Positions 38,404 through 46,333 of a DNA stretch of 64,000 bases are shown in pieces. The notes beneath the pieces were generated by a model. The model was not told the DNA's origin. It did no database searches and was given only the letters and a program-made list of their open reading frames with translations. Source of the stretch: Fictibacillus phosphorivorans (GTDB lineage Bacteria > Bacillota > Bacilli > Bacillales > Fictibacillaceae); NCBI RefSeq assembly GCF_007673525.1, contig NZ_VDZU01000001.1:1374177-1438176 (forward strand), in the 5' to 3' direction. A program made the translations under genes and the position numbers. Each line of letters opens with the position of its first letter. Within the stretch, counting starts at the first letter, position 1.

Positions 38404-39231
38404 ATGATTAAAGCACTTGTCATCGGAGATCCAATCGATCATTCCTTATCACCTATCATGCAAGCGGCGGCATTCCAAGAATCGGGCATTTCGGGAACCT
38501 ATGAAAAAAAACGTGTACCTTCAGATGAATTGGAGAAATTCGTTAAATTCCTAAAAGAAAGCAACTATGCAGGATGTAACATTACGATTCCTCATAAAGT
38601 AGCCATTCTTCCGCTATTAGACGAGGTTGATGAAGAAGCAAAAGAGATAGGCGCTGTTAACACAGTCGTGAATAAAGATGGAAAACTGATTGGGTATAAC
38701 ACAGACGGTAAGGGATTCTTATTAGGTTTAAAAGAAATGATCCAAAAGCCATTGTCGGAGTTAAACGTACTTTTGATTGGAGCTGGCGGAGCTGCACGAT
38801 CTATCGCTTATGCACTAAGTAAGGAAGCACCTAACTATATGGCGATAGCGAATCGTTCAGAAGGTCGTCTTCATTCTTTGTTAAAAGACTTGAACGATGA
38901 ACGCATTAATGGCTTGTCTTTACAAAAAGCTGAAGAAGATCTTGCTCTTTTTGATATAGTAATCAACACGACCAACGCGGGTATGCATCCACATACTGAA
39001 TCTATTCCACTGAAACTTAACTTTTTAAAGAAAGGCGCAGTGGTAAGTGATATCGTATATAATCCGCTAACCACAAGATGGCTTAAAGATGCACAGGAAA
39101 GAGGCGCCGCAACGGATAATGGTGTATCTATGCTCGTTATGCAAGGAGCTATGGCGTTTGAAAAGTGGACGGGCACTTTTCCAGATACAAATAAAATGAA
39201 ACAAGTCGTTTTGGAACAACTTAGGAGGTAA
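38404..39231 (+). CDS. aroE: Shikimate dehydrogenase
   Basis: A 275-residue NADPH enzyme reducing 3-dehydroshikimate in aromatic amino acid synthesis. SLSPIMQAAAF binds substrate; NITIPHK contains the catalytic Lys and NTDGKGF the catalytic Asp; the nucleotide-binding loop is GAGGAARSIAYAL (about residues 127-139). Lies 15 bases after yqeH and 2 bases before yhbY in the same operon. Confidence 0.96.
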   Translation: MIKALVIGDPIDHSLSPIMQAAAFQESGISGTYEKKRVPSDELEKFVKFLKESNYAGCNITIPHKVAILPLLDEVDEEAKEIGAVNTVVNKDGKLIGYNTDGKGFLLGLKEMIQKPLSELNVLLIGAGGAARSIAYALSKEAPNYMAIANRSEGRLHSLLKDLNDERINGLSLQKAEEDLALFDIVINTTNAGMHPHTESIPLKLNFLKKGAVVSDIVYNPLTTRWLKDAQERGAATDNGVSMLVMQGAMAFEKWTGTFPDTNKMKQVVLEQLRR

Positions 39232-39233
39232 CT

Positions 39234-39524
39234 ATGCTTACAGGTAAACAAAAACGTTTTTTACGATCAAAGGCACACCACATTCAACCAATTTTCCAGG
39301 TTGGAAAAGGTGGAGTAAATTCAAATTTAGTCAAACAGGTTGACGAAGCACTTGAAGCAAGAGAACTAATAAAAGTTAGCGTGCTTCAAAACTGTGAAGA
39401 TGATAAAGATACGGTAGCGTCACAGCTTTCTTCTGGTTCAAAAGCAGAGTTAGTACAAGTGATCGGAAGCACAATCGTACTTTACAAAGAATCGATCAAT
39501 CAAAAACGCATCCAACTCCCATAA
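39234..39524 (+). CDS. yhbY: RNA-binding protein YhbY (YqeI)
   Basis: A 96-residue CRM-domain protein associated with 50S ribosome assembly. The conserved start LTGKQKRFLRSKAHHIQPIFQVGKGGVN includes the GxxG-type RNA-binding loop, followed by LIKVSVLQN. AGGAGGT precedes the ATG and overlaps the end of aroE. Confidence 0.93.
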   Translation: MLTGKQKRFLRSKAHHIQPIFQVGKGGVNSNLVKQVDEALEARELIKVSVLQNCEDDKDTVASQLSSGSKAELVQVIGSTIVLYKESINQKRIQLP

Positions 39525-39538
39525 GGAATGACATTGTA

Positions 39539-40123
39539 ATGAATAAACATATAGGGCTTTTTGGAGGTACGTTTAATCCACCACATAATGGACATCTGCT
39601 TATTGCACAAGAAGCATTCACTCAATTGAATCTAGATGAAGTGTGGTGGATGCCTTCCTCTTCACCTCCTCATAAAGAGAAAGACATTGAAGTCTCAGAT
39701 GAGGAGCGCATAGAAATGGTTCGAAAAGCGATTGGTAACAATGAGCATTTTTCCCTTTCTTTACTTGAATTTGAGAGAAGTGGACCTTCATATACTATTG
39801 ATACGATACGACTTCTAAAGGAAAAATATCCACAAGCTACATTTACTTTTATTATGGGTGGAGATATGGTTCATTCCTTAAGCAATTGGCATAAAATTGA
39901 TGAGTTAAAGAACCTTATTGATTTTGCAGGTGTCGGTCGTAGAGGTTATGACGTGGACCAACATTGGGAGAGGTATCAGGTAAGACATGTAGAAGTACCT
40001 ATTATCGAGATCTCGTCATCGTTTATCCGTAATCGATCACGCTCAGGTCAGAATATACGTTACTATGTCTCTGATGAGGTCTGGAATCATATAAAGGAGA
40101 ACCGCCTTTATGGAACGAACTAA
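39539..40123 (+). CDS. nadD: Nicotinate-nucleotide adenylyltransferase
   Basis: A 194-residue nucleotidyltransferase that adenylates nicotinate mononucleotide in NAD synthesis. The ATP-binding motif GGTFNPPHNGHLLIA is at residues 8-22, and ISSSFIRNRSRSGQNI holds the C-terminal ISSTxxR-type motif. WWMPSSSPPHK is also typical. It overlaps yqeK by 14 bases. Confidence 0.96.
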   Translation: MNKHIGLFGGTFNPPHNGHLLIAQEAFTQLNLDEVWWMPSSSPPHKEKDIEVSDEERIEMVRKAIGNNEHFSLSLLEFERSGPSYTIDTIRLLKEKYPQATFTFIMGGDMVHSLSNWHKIDELKNLIDFAGVGRRGYDVDQHWERYQVRHVEVPIIEISSSFIRNRSRSGQNIRYYVSDEVWNHIKENRLYGTN

Positions 40124-40700
40124 AGCACTGGAAATTGTGAAAAAACAGCTTACAGAGCACCGCTTTATCCATACGTTAGGAGTGGAAGAAACAAGTCTTG
40201 CCCTAGCACAGAAATATGGAGTGGATTTAAAAAAAGCAGAAACAGCAGCAATTTTTCATGATTATGCTAAATTTCGGCCAAAAGATGAAATGAGAGATAT
40301 CGTACGAAGCGAAGGACTTTCCCAAGACTTGTTGCTCTATGGAAACGAAGTGTTGCATGCACCAGTTGGAGCGTTTTTAGTTGAAAAGGAAGTTGGAGTA
40401 ACAGACAGAGATGTTTTAAGTGCTATCTATTACCATACAACGGGTCACGGAGCAATGACTAGGCTTGAAAAAGTGATATTTTTAGCAGATTACATCGAGC
40501 CGAACCGTCAGTTTCCTGGTGTGGAGAGTGTTAGAGAGATGGCAGAGCATGATCTTGATGAAGCTTGTTTGATGGCCGTTAAAAACACGATAACTTTTTT
40601 AATGAAGCAGAATCAAAAAATCTATCCACTCACGTTTGAAGCGTATAACGGATTGCTTCAAGAGATTAAATTTAAAAAAGAGAAGGAGTGCACTGGATGA
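40110..40700 (+). CDS. yqeK: HD-domain diadenosine polyphosphate hydrolase YqeK
   Basis: A 196-residue HD-superfamily protein. Metal ligands are visible in HTLGVEETS, FHDYAKF (the HD pair), LHAPVGAFL, YYHTTGHGAMT and DYIEPNR. Homologues symmetrically cleave Ap4A to ADP. It sits between nadD and rsfS as in other Firmicutes and ends with an ATGA overlap with rsfS. Confidence 0.94.
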   Translation: MERTKALEIVKKQLTEHRFIHTLGVEETSLALAQKYGVDLKKAETAAIFHDYAKFRPKDEMRDIVRSEGLSQDLLLYGNEVLHAPVGAFLVEKEVGVTDRDVLSAIYYHTTGHGAMTRLEKVIFLADYIEPNRQFPGVESVREMAEHDLDEACLMAVKNTITFLMKQNQKIYPLTFEAYNGLLQEIKFKKEKECTG

Positions 40701-41065
40701 ACGTAAAAGAGCTTATGGAATTGGTCGTGAAGACAGCAGATGATAAAAGAGCAGAAAACATTGCTGTGTTAGATATGGAAGGAATATCGCTTGTAGCAGA
40801 TTACTTTGTTATCTGTCATGGTAATTCTGAGAAACAGGTTCAAGCGATTGCGAGGGAACTGAAAGATGTTGCCCTAGAGAATGAAATTCAAATTCGCCGG
40901 ATGGAAGGCTATGACCATGCAAGATGGGTTTTAATCGATTTAGCAAATATTGTTGTTCATGTATTTCATCGTGATGACCGCAGTTATTATAACCTTGAGA
41001 AATTATGGGGAGACGCGAACAAGATTGACGTAGATGCTATTATTGCCCCACAACAAAACATATAG
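40697..41065 (+). CDS. rsfS: Ribosomal silencing factor RsfS
   Basis: A 122-residue Iojap/DUF143 protein that binds ribosomal protein L14 and blocks subunit joining in starvation. Signature stretches are DYFVICHGNSEKQVQAIA and HARWVLIDLANIVVHVFHRDDRSYYNLEKLWGD. The ATG at 40697 has AAGGAG nine bases upstream; the frame could extend to GTG 40688 but that removes the spacing. Confidence 0.95.
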   Translation: MNVKELMELVVKTADDKRAENIAVLDMEGISLVADYFVICHGNSEKQVQAIARELKDVALENEIQIRRMEGYDHARWVLIDLANIVVHVFHRDDRSYYNLEKLWGDANKIDVDAIIAPQQNI

Positions 41066-41806
41066 ATGAGTTATCAGCGATTTGCCTATCTATACGATGA
41101 GTTGATGGAGGACGCTCCATACGATGAATGGCTTAACTTTGTTAAAACATCAGCTTCGAACCATTTGGAAGACGGGAAGCGGTTTTTAGATGTAGGTTGT
41201 GGTACGGGATCGATGACGGTTCTACTCGCAAAAGAAGGGTTTGAAGTAACCGGGGTTGATCTTTCTTCAGACATGTTGATGGTTGCAAAAGAGAAAGCTG
41301 AATTAGAAAAAGTTAACCTGTCGCTTTTTCAGCAAGATATGCGAGAGTTAGAAGGACTGGGTATTTATGATTGTGTCACGATATTATGTGACTCACTGAA
41401 TTATATTCTGACAGAAAAAGATGTGAAACGCACATTTCTTTCAGCAGGTAACCACCTGAAAACAGGAGGACTTCTTCTTTTCGATGTGCATTCCTTACAT
41501 AAGATCAATGAAATTTTTATTGGACAAACATTTGGAAGTAACGATGAAAAGCTTTCTTACATATGGCAATGCTATCAAGGTGAGCTTGAAAATAGTGTAG
41601 AACACGACCTGTCTTTCTTTATGCAGAATGGAGAACGATACGAAAGATATGATGAACTGCATACACAAAGAACATTTTCCGTCGAGGACTATTGCAATTG
41701 GTTAAGAGAATGTGGTTTTGAACATCTAGAGGTCTCCGCAGATTTTAAAGGAATAGAACCTACCGAAGAAAGTGAACGAATCTTATTTGTTGCGAGAAAA
41801 AAATAA
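41066..41806 (+). CDS. yqeM: SAM-dependent methyltransferase YqeM
   Basis: A 246-residue class I methyltransferase with SAM motif FLDVGCGTGSMTVLLA (about residues 37-52), VTGVDLSSDML, and CVTILCDSLNYI. It starts directly after the rsfS stop with no clear ribosome site, suggesting coupled translation. Substrate unknown. In B. subtilis comER and comEA come next; here another region intervenes. Confidence 0.92.
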   Translation: MSYQRFAYLYDELMEDAPYDEWLNFVKTSASNHLEDGKRFLDVGCGTGSMTVLLAKEGFEVTGVDLSSDMLMVAKEKAELEKVNLSLFQQDMRELEGLGIYDCVTILCDSLNYILTEKDVKRTFLSAGNHLKTGGLLLFDVHSLHKINEIFIGQTFGSNDEKLSYIWQCYQGELENSVEHDLSFFMQNGERYERYDELHTQRTFSVEDYCNWLRECGFEHLEVSADFKGIEPTEESERILFVARKK

Positions 41807-41816
41807 AATGATGAGA

Positions 41817-41843
41817 AGGCAGCCTATGTGCTGTCTTTTTGAT
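41817..41843 (+). terminator. Weak terminator after yqeM
   Basis: AAGGCAGC / GCTGTCTT stem with a short loop and five T; marks the end of the yqeG-yqeM operon. Confidence 0.6.
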
Positions 41844-41905
41844 TAGGAAGCGTTACAATTACACTTAAGATTTAATACTTTTCTATAGAATTAGGTGTGA
41901 TATAC

Positions 41906-43273
41906 ATGTTTGATCAAGATCCATTGTTCAAGAACAACATTCTAGAAACGATCATCGATAGTGCCTACGAGTGGATAGTCGTTGTTGATCACGAAGGAAT
42001 CGTCAGATACATGAATAAAACGTACTGCGAGTTTCTTGGCGAAAATCCTAAAGAAGTAATAGGAAAGCATGTTACAAAGGTAATTGAAAACACAAAAATG
42101 CACAAAGACGTATTACAAGGAAAAGTTGAGATTGCAGACCTTCAGTTCATTAGAGGCAACTACATGATCGCAAACCGCATTCCTATCCTAAACGAAGGAA
42201 AAGTGATAGGAGCTGTTGGTACAGTCATATTTAGAGACACAGAGCAATGGAAAAAGATGAACTCTCACATAAAAGCCCTTCTTCACGAACTCAATTTTTA
42301 CAAAAAAGAGTGGGAAGAAATTAATGGTGCTTCCTATACATTGAATGATTTTGCAGGGACATCAAGAGAAGTCCAAAAAGTAAAGAAGCATGTGAAAAAT
42401 ATTGCCAGTGGAGATCTATCGGTGTTGATTCGCGGGGAGAGCGGAACAGGAAAAGAGTTACTGGCTCATAGCATTCATCAATTGAGTGAAAGAAGTGGAA
42501 AGCCCTTTATCAAATTAAATTGTGGAGCGGTTCCTGAGCACTTGTTTGAATCAGAACTATTCGGCTATTCTGAAGGAGCATTTACAGGAGCTAAAAAGGG
42601 CGGTAAATTAGGTAAGTTTCAGCTTGCAGACGGTGGCACATTGTTCTTGGACGAAATTGGGGATCTTCCTCAAAGTATGCAAATAAAATTGCTGCGTGTT
42701 CTTCAAGAAAAGGAAGTAGAGCCTGTAGGTTCAGTATATACACAAAAAGTAAATGTTCGAGTGATTGCGGCTACAAATCGTCCTTTAGAAAGCTTAATCA
42801 ATGAAAATAAGTTTCGCGAAGATTTGTTCTATCGTATAAATGTTCTCCAAATTCAAATCCCGCCACTTCGTGAGAGGAAAGAAGATATATGGCCTCTCGC
42901 AGAAAATTTTATCCGATTGAACTGTGCTGAAACAGGTAAAAGAATCCTTAGTATCGATGATGATGTTAAAGAAGCATTCTTAGCTTACAGCTGGCCGGGT
43001 AATGCGAGAGAACTTAAGAATTTTGTAGAAGCAGCCATCCAGCTTACACATAGTGACAGATTATCGTTAGATGTCTTTCCTGATTTTTTAAAAGAAAAAC
43101 TCGGGATTAATAAAAAACAGCTGACCCTTAAAGAACACGTTCAAGAAACTGAAAAAAATGTGATTTCTTACTACTTGGAGACGATGGATGGGGATATTAT
43201 GCGTGTTGCCAAACATCTAGGAATCGGAAAAACGAACCTGTATGATAAGATCAAAAAATATAACATTCGTTAA
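41906..43273 (+). CDS. Sigma-54 (SigL)-dependent transcriptional activator with PAS domain
   Basis: A 455-residue enhancer-binding protein. An N-terminal PAS domain (residues about 15-120, WIVVVDHEGIVRYMNKTYCEFLG) senses an unknown signal; the AAA+ domain has Walker A GESGTGKE (177-184), the sigma-54-contact motif ESELFGYSEGAFTGA (about 217-231), Walker B LFLDEIGDL and the arginine-finger region; a Fis-type HTH ends the protein. ATG 41906 has AGGTGTG upstream. It presumably drives the GntP permease and hydroxybutyrate dehydrogenase genes downstream. Confidence 0.92.
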   Translation: MFDQDPLFKNNILETIIDSAYEWIVVVDHEGIVRYMNKTYCEFLGENPKEVIGKHVTKVIENTKMHKDVLQGKVEIADLQFIRGNYMIANRIPILNEGKVIGAVGTVIFRDTEQWKKMNSHIKALLHELNFYKKEWEEINGASYTLNDFAGTSREVQKVKKHVKNIASGDLSVLIRGESGTGKELLAHSIHQLSERSGKPFIKLNCGAVPEHLFESELFGYSEGAFTGAKKGGKLGKFQLADGGTLFLDEIGDLPQSMQIKLLRVLQEKEVEPVGSVYTQKVNVRVIAATNRPLESLINENKFREDLFYRINVLQIQIPPLRERKEDIWPLAENFIRLNCAETGKRILSIDDDVKEAFLAYSWPGNARELKNFVEAAIQLTHSDRLSLDVFPDFLKEKLGINKKQLTLKEHVQETEKNVISYYLETMDGDIMRVAKHLGIGKTNLYDKIKKYNIR

Positions 43274-43285
43274 TCAGCTCAGCTT

Positions 43286-43322
43286 TTCCGAAAAACCGGA
43301 ATCAACTTCCGATTTTTCGGAA
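43286..43322. promoter_or_regulatory. Two 16-bp palindromic activator sites, phased 21 bp
   Basis: TTCCGAAAAACCGGAA (43286-43301) and TTCCGATTTTTCGGAA (43307-43322) share the form TTCCG-N6-CGGAA and are also inverted copies of each other. They begin 12 bases after the activator gene and about 300 bases upstream of the -24/-12 promoter, the usual place for enhancer sites. Confidence 0.7.
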
Positions 43323-43417
43323 TGCTTCATTTTGTTAATTAAAGTCGGACTTACCAATAACACTTTGTTTTATTTTTATTTTTATCATTAAAAAGCGGAA
43401 GTATTTTTGTTTTTTTG

Positions 43418-43433
43418 TTCCGTTTTTCCGGAA
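43418..43433. promoter_or_regulatory. Third 16-bp palindromic activator site
   Basis: TTCCGTTTTTCCGGAA again fits TTCCG-N6-CGGAA. It lies about 190 bases upstream of the sigma-54 promoter and 111 bases after the second site. Confidence 0.65.
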
Positions 43434-43504
43434 AGGTATAATTGGTGCAGCTAGTTTCACACTAGGTATTTTGATTTTTAATCTTTAGTATTTTCTTCTT
43501 GACT

Positions 43505-43596
43505 GTTGATTGAAATATAAGCTGCGAGACTCTTGGTTAGGACAGGAAGTCTTTAAAGTGGAAGTCGGAAAGTGAGCATCTAAAACGGAAATCAAC
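43505..43596. repeat. Degenerate second copy of the palindrome-ended repeat
   Basis: The segment starts GTTGATTG and ends GGAAATCAAC and, read on the minus strand, matches both ends of the 5121-5249 block (GTTGATTTCC, TGCTCACTTTCC, GAGTCTCGCA, CAATCAAC). It is about 37 bases shorter and diverged in the middle, and lies in the opposite orientation, between the activator sites and the sigma-54 promoter. Confidence 0.55.
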
Positions 43597-43618
43597 CACT
43601 TACAAAAAAGAACAAAAG

Positions 43619-43635
43619 TTGGCATGAAACTTGCA
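43619..43635 (+). promoter_or_regulatory. Sigma-54 -24/-12 promoter
   Basis: TTGGCATGAAACTTGCA matches the sigma-54 consensus YTGGCACGN4TTGCW at all but one position, with GG at 43621-43622 and GC at 43633-43634 separated by ten bases. It precedes the GntP permease gene by about 97 bases. Confidence 0.88.
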
Positions 43636-43684
43636 AATGAAATACAGGTGTAATTAGTATGGAAAGGTGATGATGCTAAAAAAA

Positions 43685-43698
43685 TGAAAGCGCTTCAA
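43685..43698. promoter_or_regulatory. Possible cre (CcpA) site
   Basis: TGAAAGCGCTTCAA matches 12 of 14 positions of the cre consensus TGWAANCGNTNWCA. It lies about 40 bases downstream of the expected start point, a position where CcpA could block transcription in the presence of preferred sugars. Confidence 0.5.
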
Positions 43699-43732
43699 AA
43701 ATGTTAAATTGATAGAATGGGGGAACTTGAAA

Positions 43733-45127
43733 ATGGACATTATTATTATTTTATTAGCTTTATTCTTTTTAATGTTCGTAGCTTACAGAGGATTCAGCGT
43801 TATTTTATTCGCGCCGATCGCCGCATTGTTTGCTGTATTGCTTACTGAACCTGGTCACGTATTGCCTTTCTTCTCTGGAGTATTTATGGAGAAGATGGTA
43901 GGCTTCATTAAACTATATTTCCCGGTTTTCTTACTAGGAGCGATATTCGGAAAAGTTATCGAAATGTCAGGCTTTGCAAAATCAATCACGCAGTTTGTCA
44001 TCAAACTGATCGGACCTGCTAGAGCGATGCTTGCGATCGTACTTGTTGGGGCAATTTTAACTTATGGCGGGGTGTCATTATTTGTTGTTGCTTTTGCACT
44101 CTACCCGTTTGCATCCGAACTTTTTAAACTTGCTGATATTCCTAAAAGACTCATACCGGGTACGATTGCGTTAGGTGCTTTTACGTTTACGATGGATGCT
44201 TTTCCAGGGAGTCCGCAGATTCAAAATATAATTCCTACATCTTTCTTCGGAACAACAACATGGGCTGCACCATGGCTCGGGTTTATCGGAGGAATGTTTG
44301 TTTTCATCTTGGGTATGATCTACCTTGAGTGGAGACGTAGACAAGCGGCGGCAAAAGGTGAAGGATACGGAACAGGTCATACGAATGAGCCTGAAAAGCT
44401 GGATTCTGAAAATTTACCAAATGCTTTTATAGCGATACTTCCGCTTATTTTAGTAGGAGTTTTCAATAAATGGTTCACCGTCCTAATTCCTCAGTATTAC
44501 GGTAAGACCTTTGATTTTTCTGCTATTGGCATGAAGAACGTGCCCGAAATTCAGATTCCGTCACTTGCTGCTGTATGGGCAGTTGAAGGAGCCTTGATCA
44601 TTGGAATCGTTACCGTTCTGTTGTTCTCTTTCAAAAGAATTAAAAACAATTTCAATAAAGGAATTAATCTATCCATAGGCGGAGCGTTACTTGCAACATT
44701 AAATACAGCATCAGAGTATGGATTTGGTGGTGTAATTGCAGCACTTCCTGGCTTTACTGCAGTAAACTCTGCGATGTCAAATACGATTAAAGACCCGTTG
44801 ATCAATGAAGCGGTTACGACTACAACGTTAGCAGGTATTACTGGATCGGCGTCTGGCGGGATGAGTATAGCACTCGCAACCATGAGTGAAACGTATATCG
44901 CACAAGCAGATAAACTAGGAATTGATACAGAAGTGCTTCACCGTGTTGCTTCAATGGCGAGTGGTGGAATGGATACACTCCCTCATAACGGTGCTGTTAT
45001 TACTCTGTTAGCCGTTACAGGTTTGACTCATAAACAAGCGTATATCGATATTTTTGCGATGACGATCATTAAAACGGTCGCCGTGTTTGTAATTATTGGT
45101 TTGTATTATGGATTTGGTATTGTTTAA
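43733..45127 (+). CDS. GntP family permease
   Basis: A 464-residue transporter of the GntP/gluconate:H+ symporter family with about 12-14 hydrophobic helices. FMEKMVGFIKLYFPVFLLGAIFGK, TYGGVSLFVVAFALYPFA, GAFTFTMDAFPGSPQIQNIIPT and ASGGMDTLPHNGAVITLLAV are family-like; the best comparison is B. subtilis YxjC. With the following dehydrogenase it probably imports 3-hydroxybutyrate or a similar acid. ATG 43733 is nine bases after GGGGGA; the longer frame from TTG 43709 is unlikely. Confidence 0.88.
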   Translation: MDIIIILLALFFLMFVAYRGFSVILFAPIAALFAVLLTEPGHVLPFFSGVFMEKMVGFIKLYFPVFLLGAIFGKVIEMSGFAKSITQFVIKLIGPARAMLAIVLVGAILTYGGVSLFVVAFALYPFASELFKLADIPKRLIPGTIALGAFTFTMDAFPGSPQIQNIIPTSFFGTTTWAAPWLGFIGGMFVFILGMIYLEWRRRQAAAKGEGYGTGHTNEPEKLDSENLPNAFIAILPLILVGVFNKWFTVLIPQYYGKTFDFSAIGMKNVPEIQIPSLAAVWAVEGALIIGIVTVLLFSFKRIKNNFNKGINLSIGGALLATLNTASEYGFGGVIAALPGFTAVNSAMSNTIKDPLINEAVTTTTLAGITGSASGGMSIALATMSETYIAQADKLGIDTEVLHRVASMASGGMDTLPHNGAVITLLAVTGLTHKQAYIDIFAMTIIKTVAVFVIIGLYYGFGIV

Positions 45128-45157
45128 ACCATTTTTCTAAAAAGGAGTAATTATTCC

Positions 45158-45943
45158 ATGAGAGCTTTTGTTGAGGGGAAAGTTGTTTTTATTACGGGAG
45201 CAGCCAGTGGAATCGGTTTGCAGTTAGCAAAGGCTTTTGCTGAACAAGGTGCAAAAGTTGTAATCAGTGATTTGAATGATGAGAAGGCAAAGGAATCTGC
45301 ACAACTGTTAGCTCAAGATGGTCTTGAAGCAATCGGCCTTGGCTGTAATGTGACCGAGGAAGAAGATATAATAAAAGCTTTGGACGAAACACTGAAATAT
45401 TTCGGACGCATTGATGTCCTCGTCAATAATGCAGGATTGCAGTATGTATCTCCACTTGAAGAATTCCCGACTGAGAAATTCCAGCAATTGATCAGTGTAA
45501 TGCTTACGGCTCCATTTATTGCAACGAAACATATATTTCCTATCATGAAGCAACAAGGATTCGGACGCATCATCAACATGGCGTCCATTAATGGGCTTGT
45601 AGGTTTTGCGGGGAAATCTGCATACAACAGTGCGAAGCATGGAGTTATTGGTCTAACGAAGGTGGCTGCCTTAGAAGGTGCACCATATGGAATAACGGTA
45701 AATGCGGTTTGTCCGGGGTATGTTGACACACCTCTTGTAAGAGGGCAATTAGAAGATCTGGCTAAAACGAGGAACGTAGAGTTAGAAAAAGTTTTGGAAG
45801 AAGTTATCTATCCTCTAGTTCCACAAAAAAGACTGTTAGATGTTCAGGAAATTGCAGATTATACACTCTTTCTTTCAAGTGAAAATGCGAAAGGTGTTAC
45901 AGGGCAAGCGATTGTGATCGACGGTGGATATGTCGCACAATAA
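45158..45943 (+). CDS. 3-hydroxybutyrate dehydrogenase
   Basis: A 261-residue short-chain dehydrogenase. The NAD motif is TGAASGIGLQLA (residues about 12-23), NNAGLQYVSPLEEFP and the catalytic NMASINGLVGFAGKSAYNSAKH (Ser, Tyr, Lys) agree with bacterial 3-hydroxybutyrate dehydrogenases, and it resembles B. subtilis YxjF. It oxidises 3-hydroxybutyrate to acetoacetate. The scoAB CoA-transferase genes that lie between yxjC and yxjF in B. subtilis are not here. Cotranscribed with the permease 30 bases upstream. Confidence 0.88.
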   Translation: MRAFVEGKVVFITGAASGIGLQLAKAFAEQGAKVVISDLNDEKAKESAQLLAQDGLEAIGLGCNVTEEEDIIKALDETLKYFGRIDVLVNNAGLQYVSPLEEFPTEKFQQLISVMLTAPFIATKHIFPIMKQQGFGRIINMASINGLVGFAGKSAYNSAKHGVIGLTKVAALEGAPYGITVNAVCPGYVDTPLVRGQLEDLAKTRNVELEKVLEEVIYPLVPQKRLLDVQEIADYTLFLSSENAKGVTGQAIVIDGGYVAQ

Positions 45944-45965
45944 ACGATAGATAATTTATTGACAT

Positions 45966-46013
45966 TCACTATATTTAGTGTCAAAGTATATAGTACAAAC
46001 CTATATATGGAGA
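45966..46013. promoter_or_regulatory. Tandem NrdR-type boxes upstream of the ribonucleotide reductase genes
   Basis: TCACTATATTTAGTGT (45966-45981) matches 14 of 16 positions of the NrdR box ACACWATATATWGTGT. A weaker box at 45998-46013 (11 of 16, core CCTATATATGG) starts 32 bases later, three helical turns, the usual tandem spacing. A TTGACA -35-like hexamer lies at 45959-45964. NrdR would repress the operon when dATP/ATP is high. Confidence 0.65.
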
Positions 46014-46195
46014 ATTCAGGTGCCGGATTATCCGGCTTAAAAGGGAATTCGGTGCAATGCCGAAGCTGTCCCCGCAACTGTAATTGTGGACGAAATGGAA
46101 TAGCCACTGTACAGATTAGTTATTTATAATGACTGCTGTATGGGAAGGCCCAAAGTAGGGAGAAGCAAAAGCCAGTAGACCTGCCTGAAGACTCC
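46005..46195 (+). promoter_or_regulatory. Cobalamin (B12) riboswitch
   Basis: The conserved cobalamin aptamer elements are all present in order: GGTGCAATGCCGAAGCTGTC followed by CCCGCAACTGTAA, GCCACTG, GGAAGGCC, and the B12 box AAGCCAGTAGACCTGCC at 46169-46185. It lies directly upstream of a class I ribonucleotide reductase operon, not of a B12 synthesis or transport gene. Binding of cobalamin should favour the downstream terminator. Confidence 0.95.
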
Positions 46196-46279
46196 TATTT
46201 TCTTTTCCTCGGGGATTGGGAGAAAGAACTGCGGCTATTTTATACGGACGTTCGTCTGGCAAAAAACACGTGATTCTTT

Positions 46280-46309
46280 CACCCTCTTCCTAATGGAAGA
46301 GGGTTTTTA
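46280..46309 (+). terminator. Riboswitch terminator hairpin
   Basis: ACCCTCTTCC / GGAAGAGGGT perfect 10-bp stem with a TAAT loop and five T, ending nine bases before the AAGGAG of the reductase gene. Confidence 0.9.
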
Positions 46310-46333
46310 TTATGACTAAGGAGTGTATTAACT

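Noticed and set aside
43286..43322. The inverted palindrome pair as a transcription terminator for the activator gene
   Set aside because: It could fold into a long hairpin, but no T run follows and a third copy of the same 16-bp form occurs alone at 43418, which fits protein-binding sites better.
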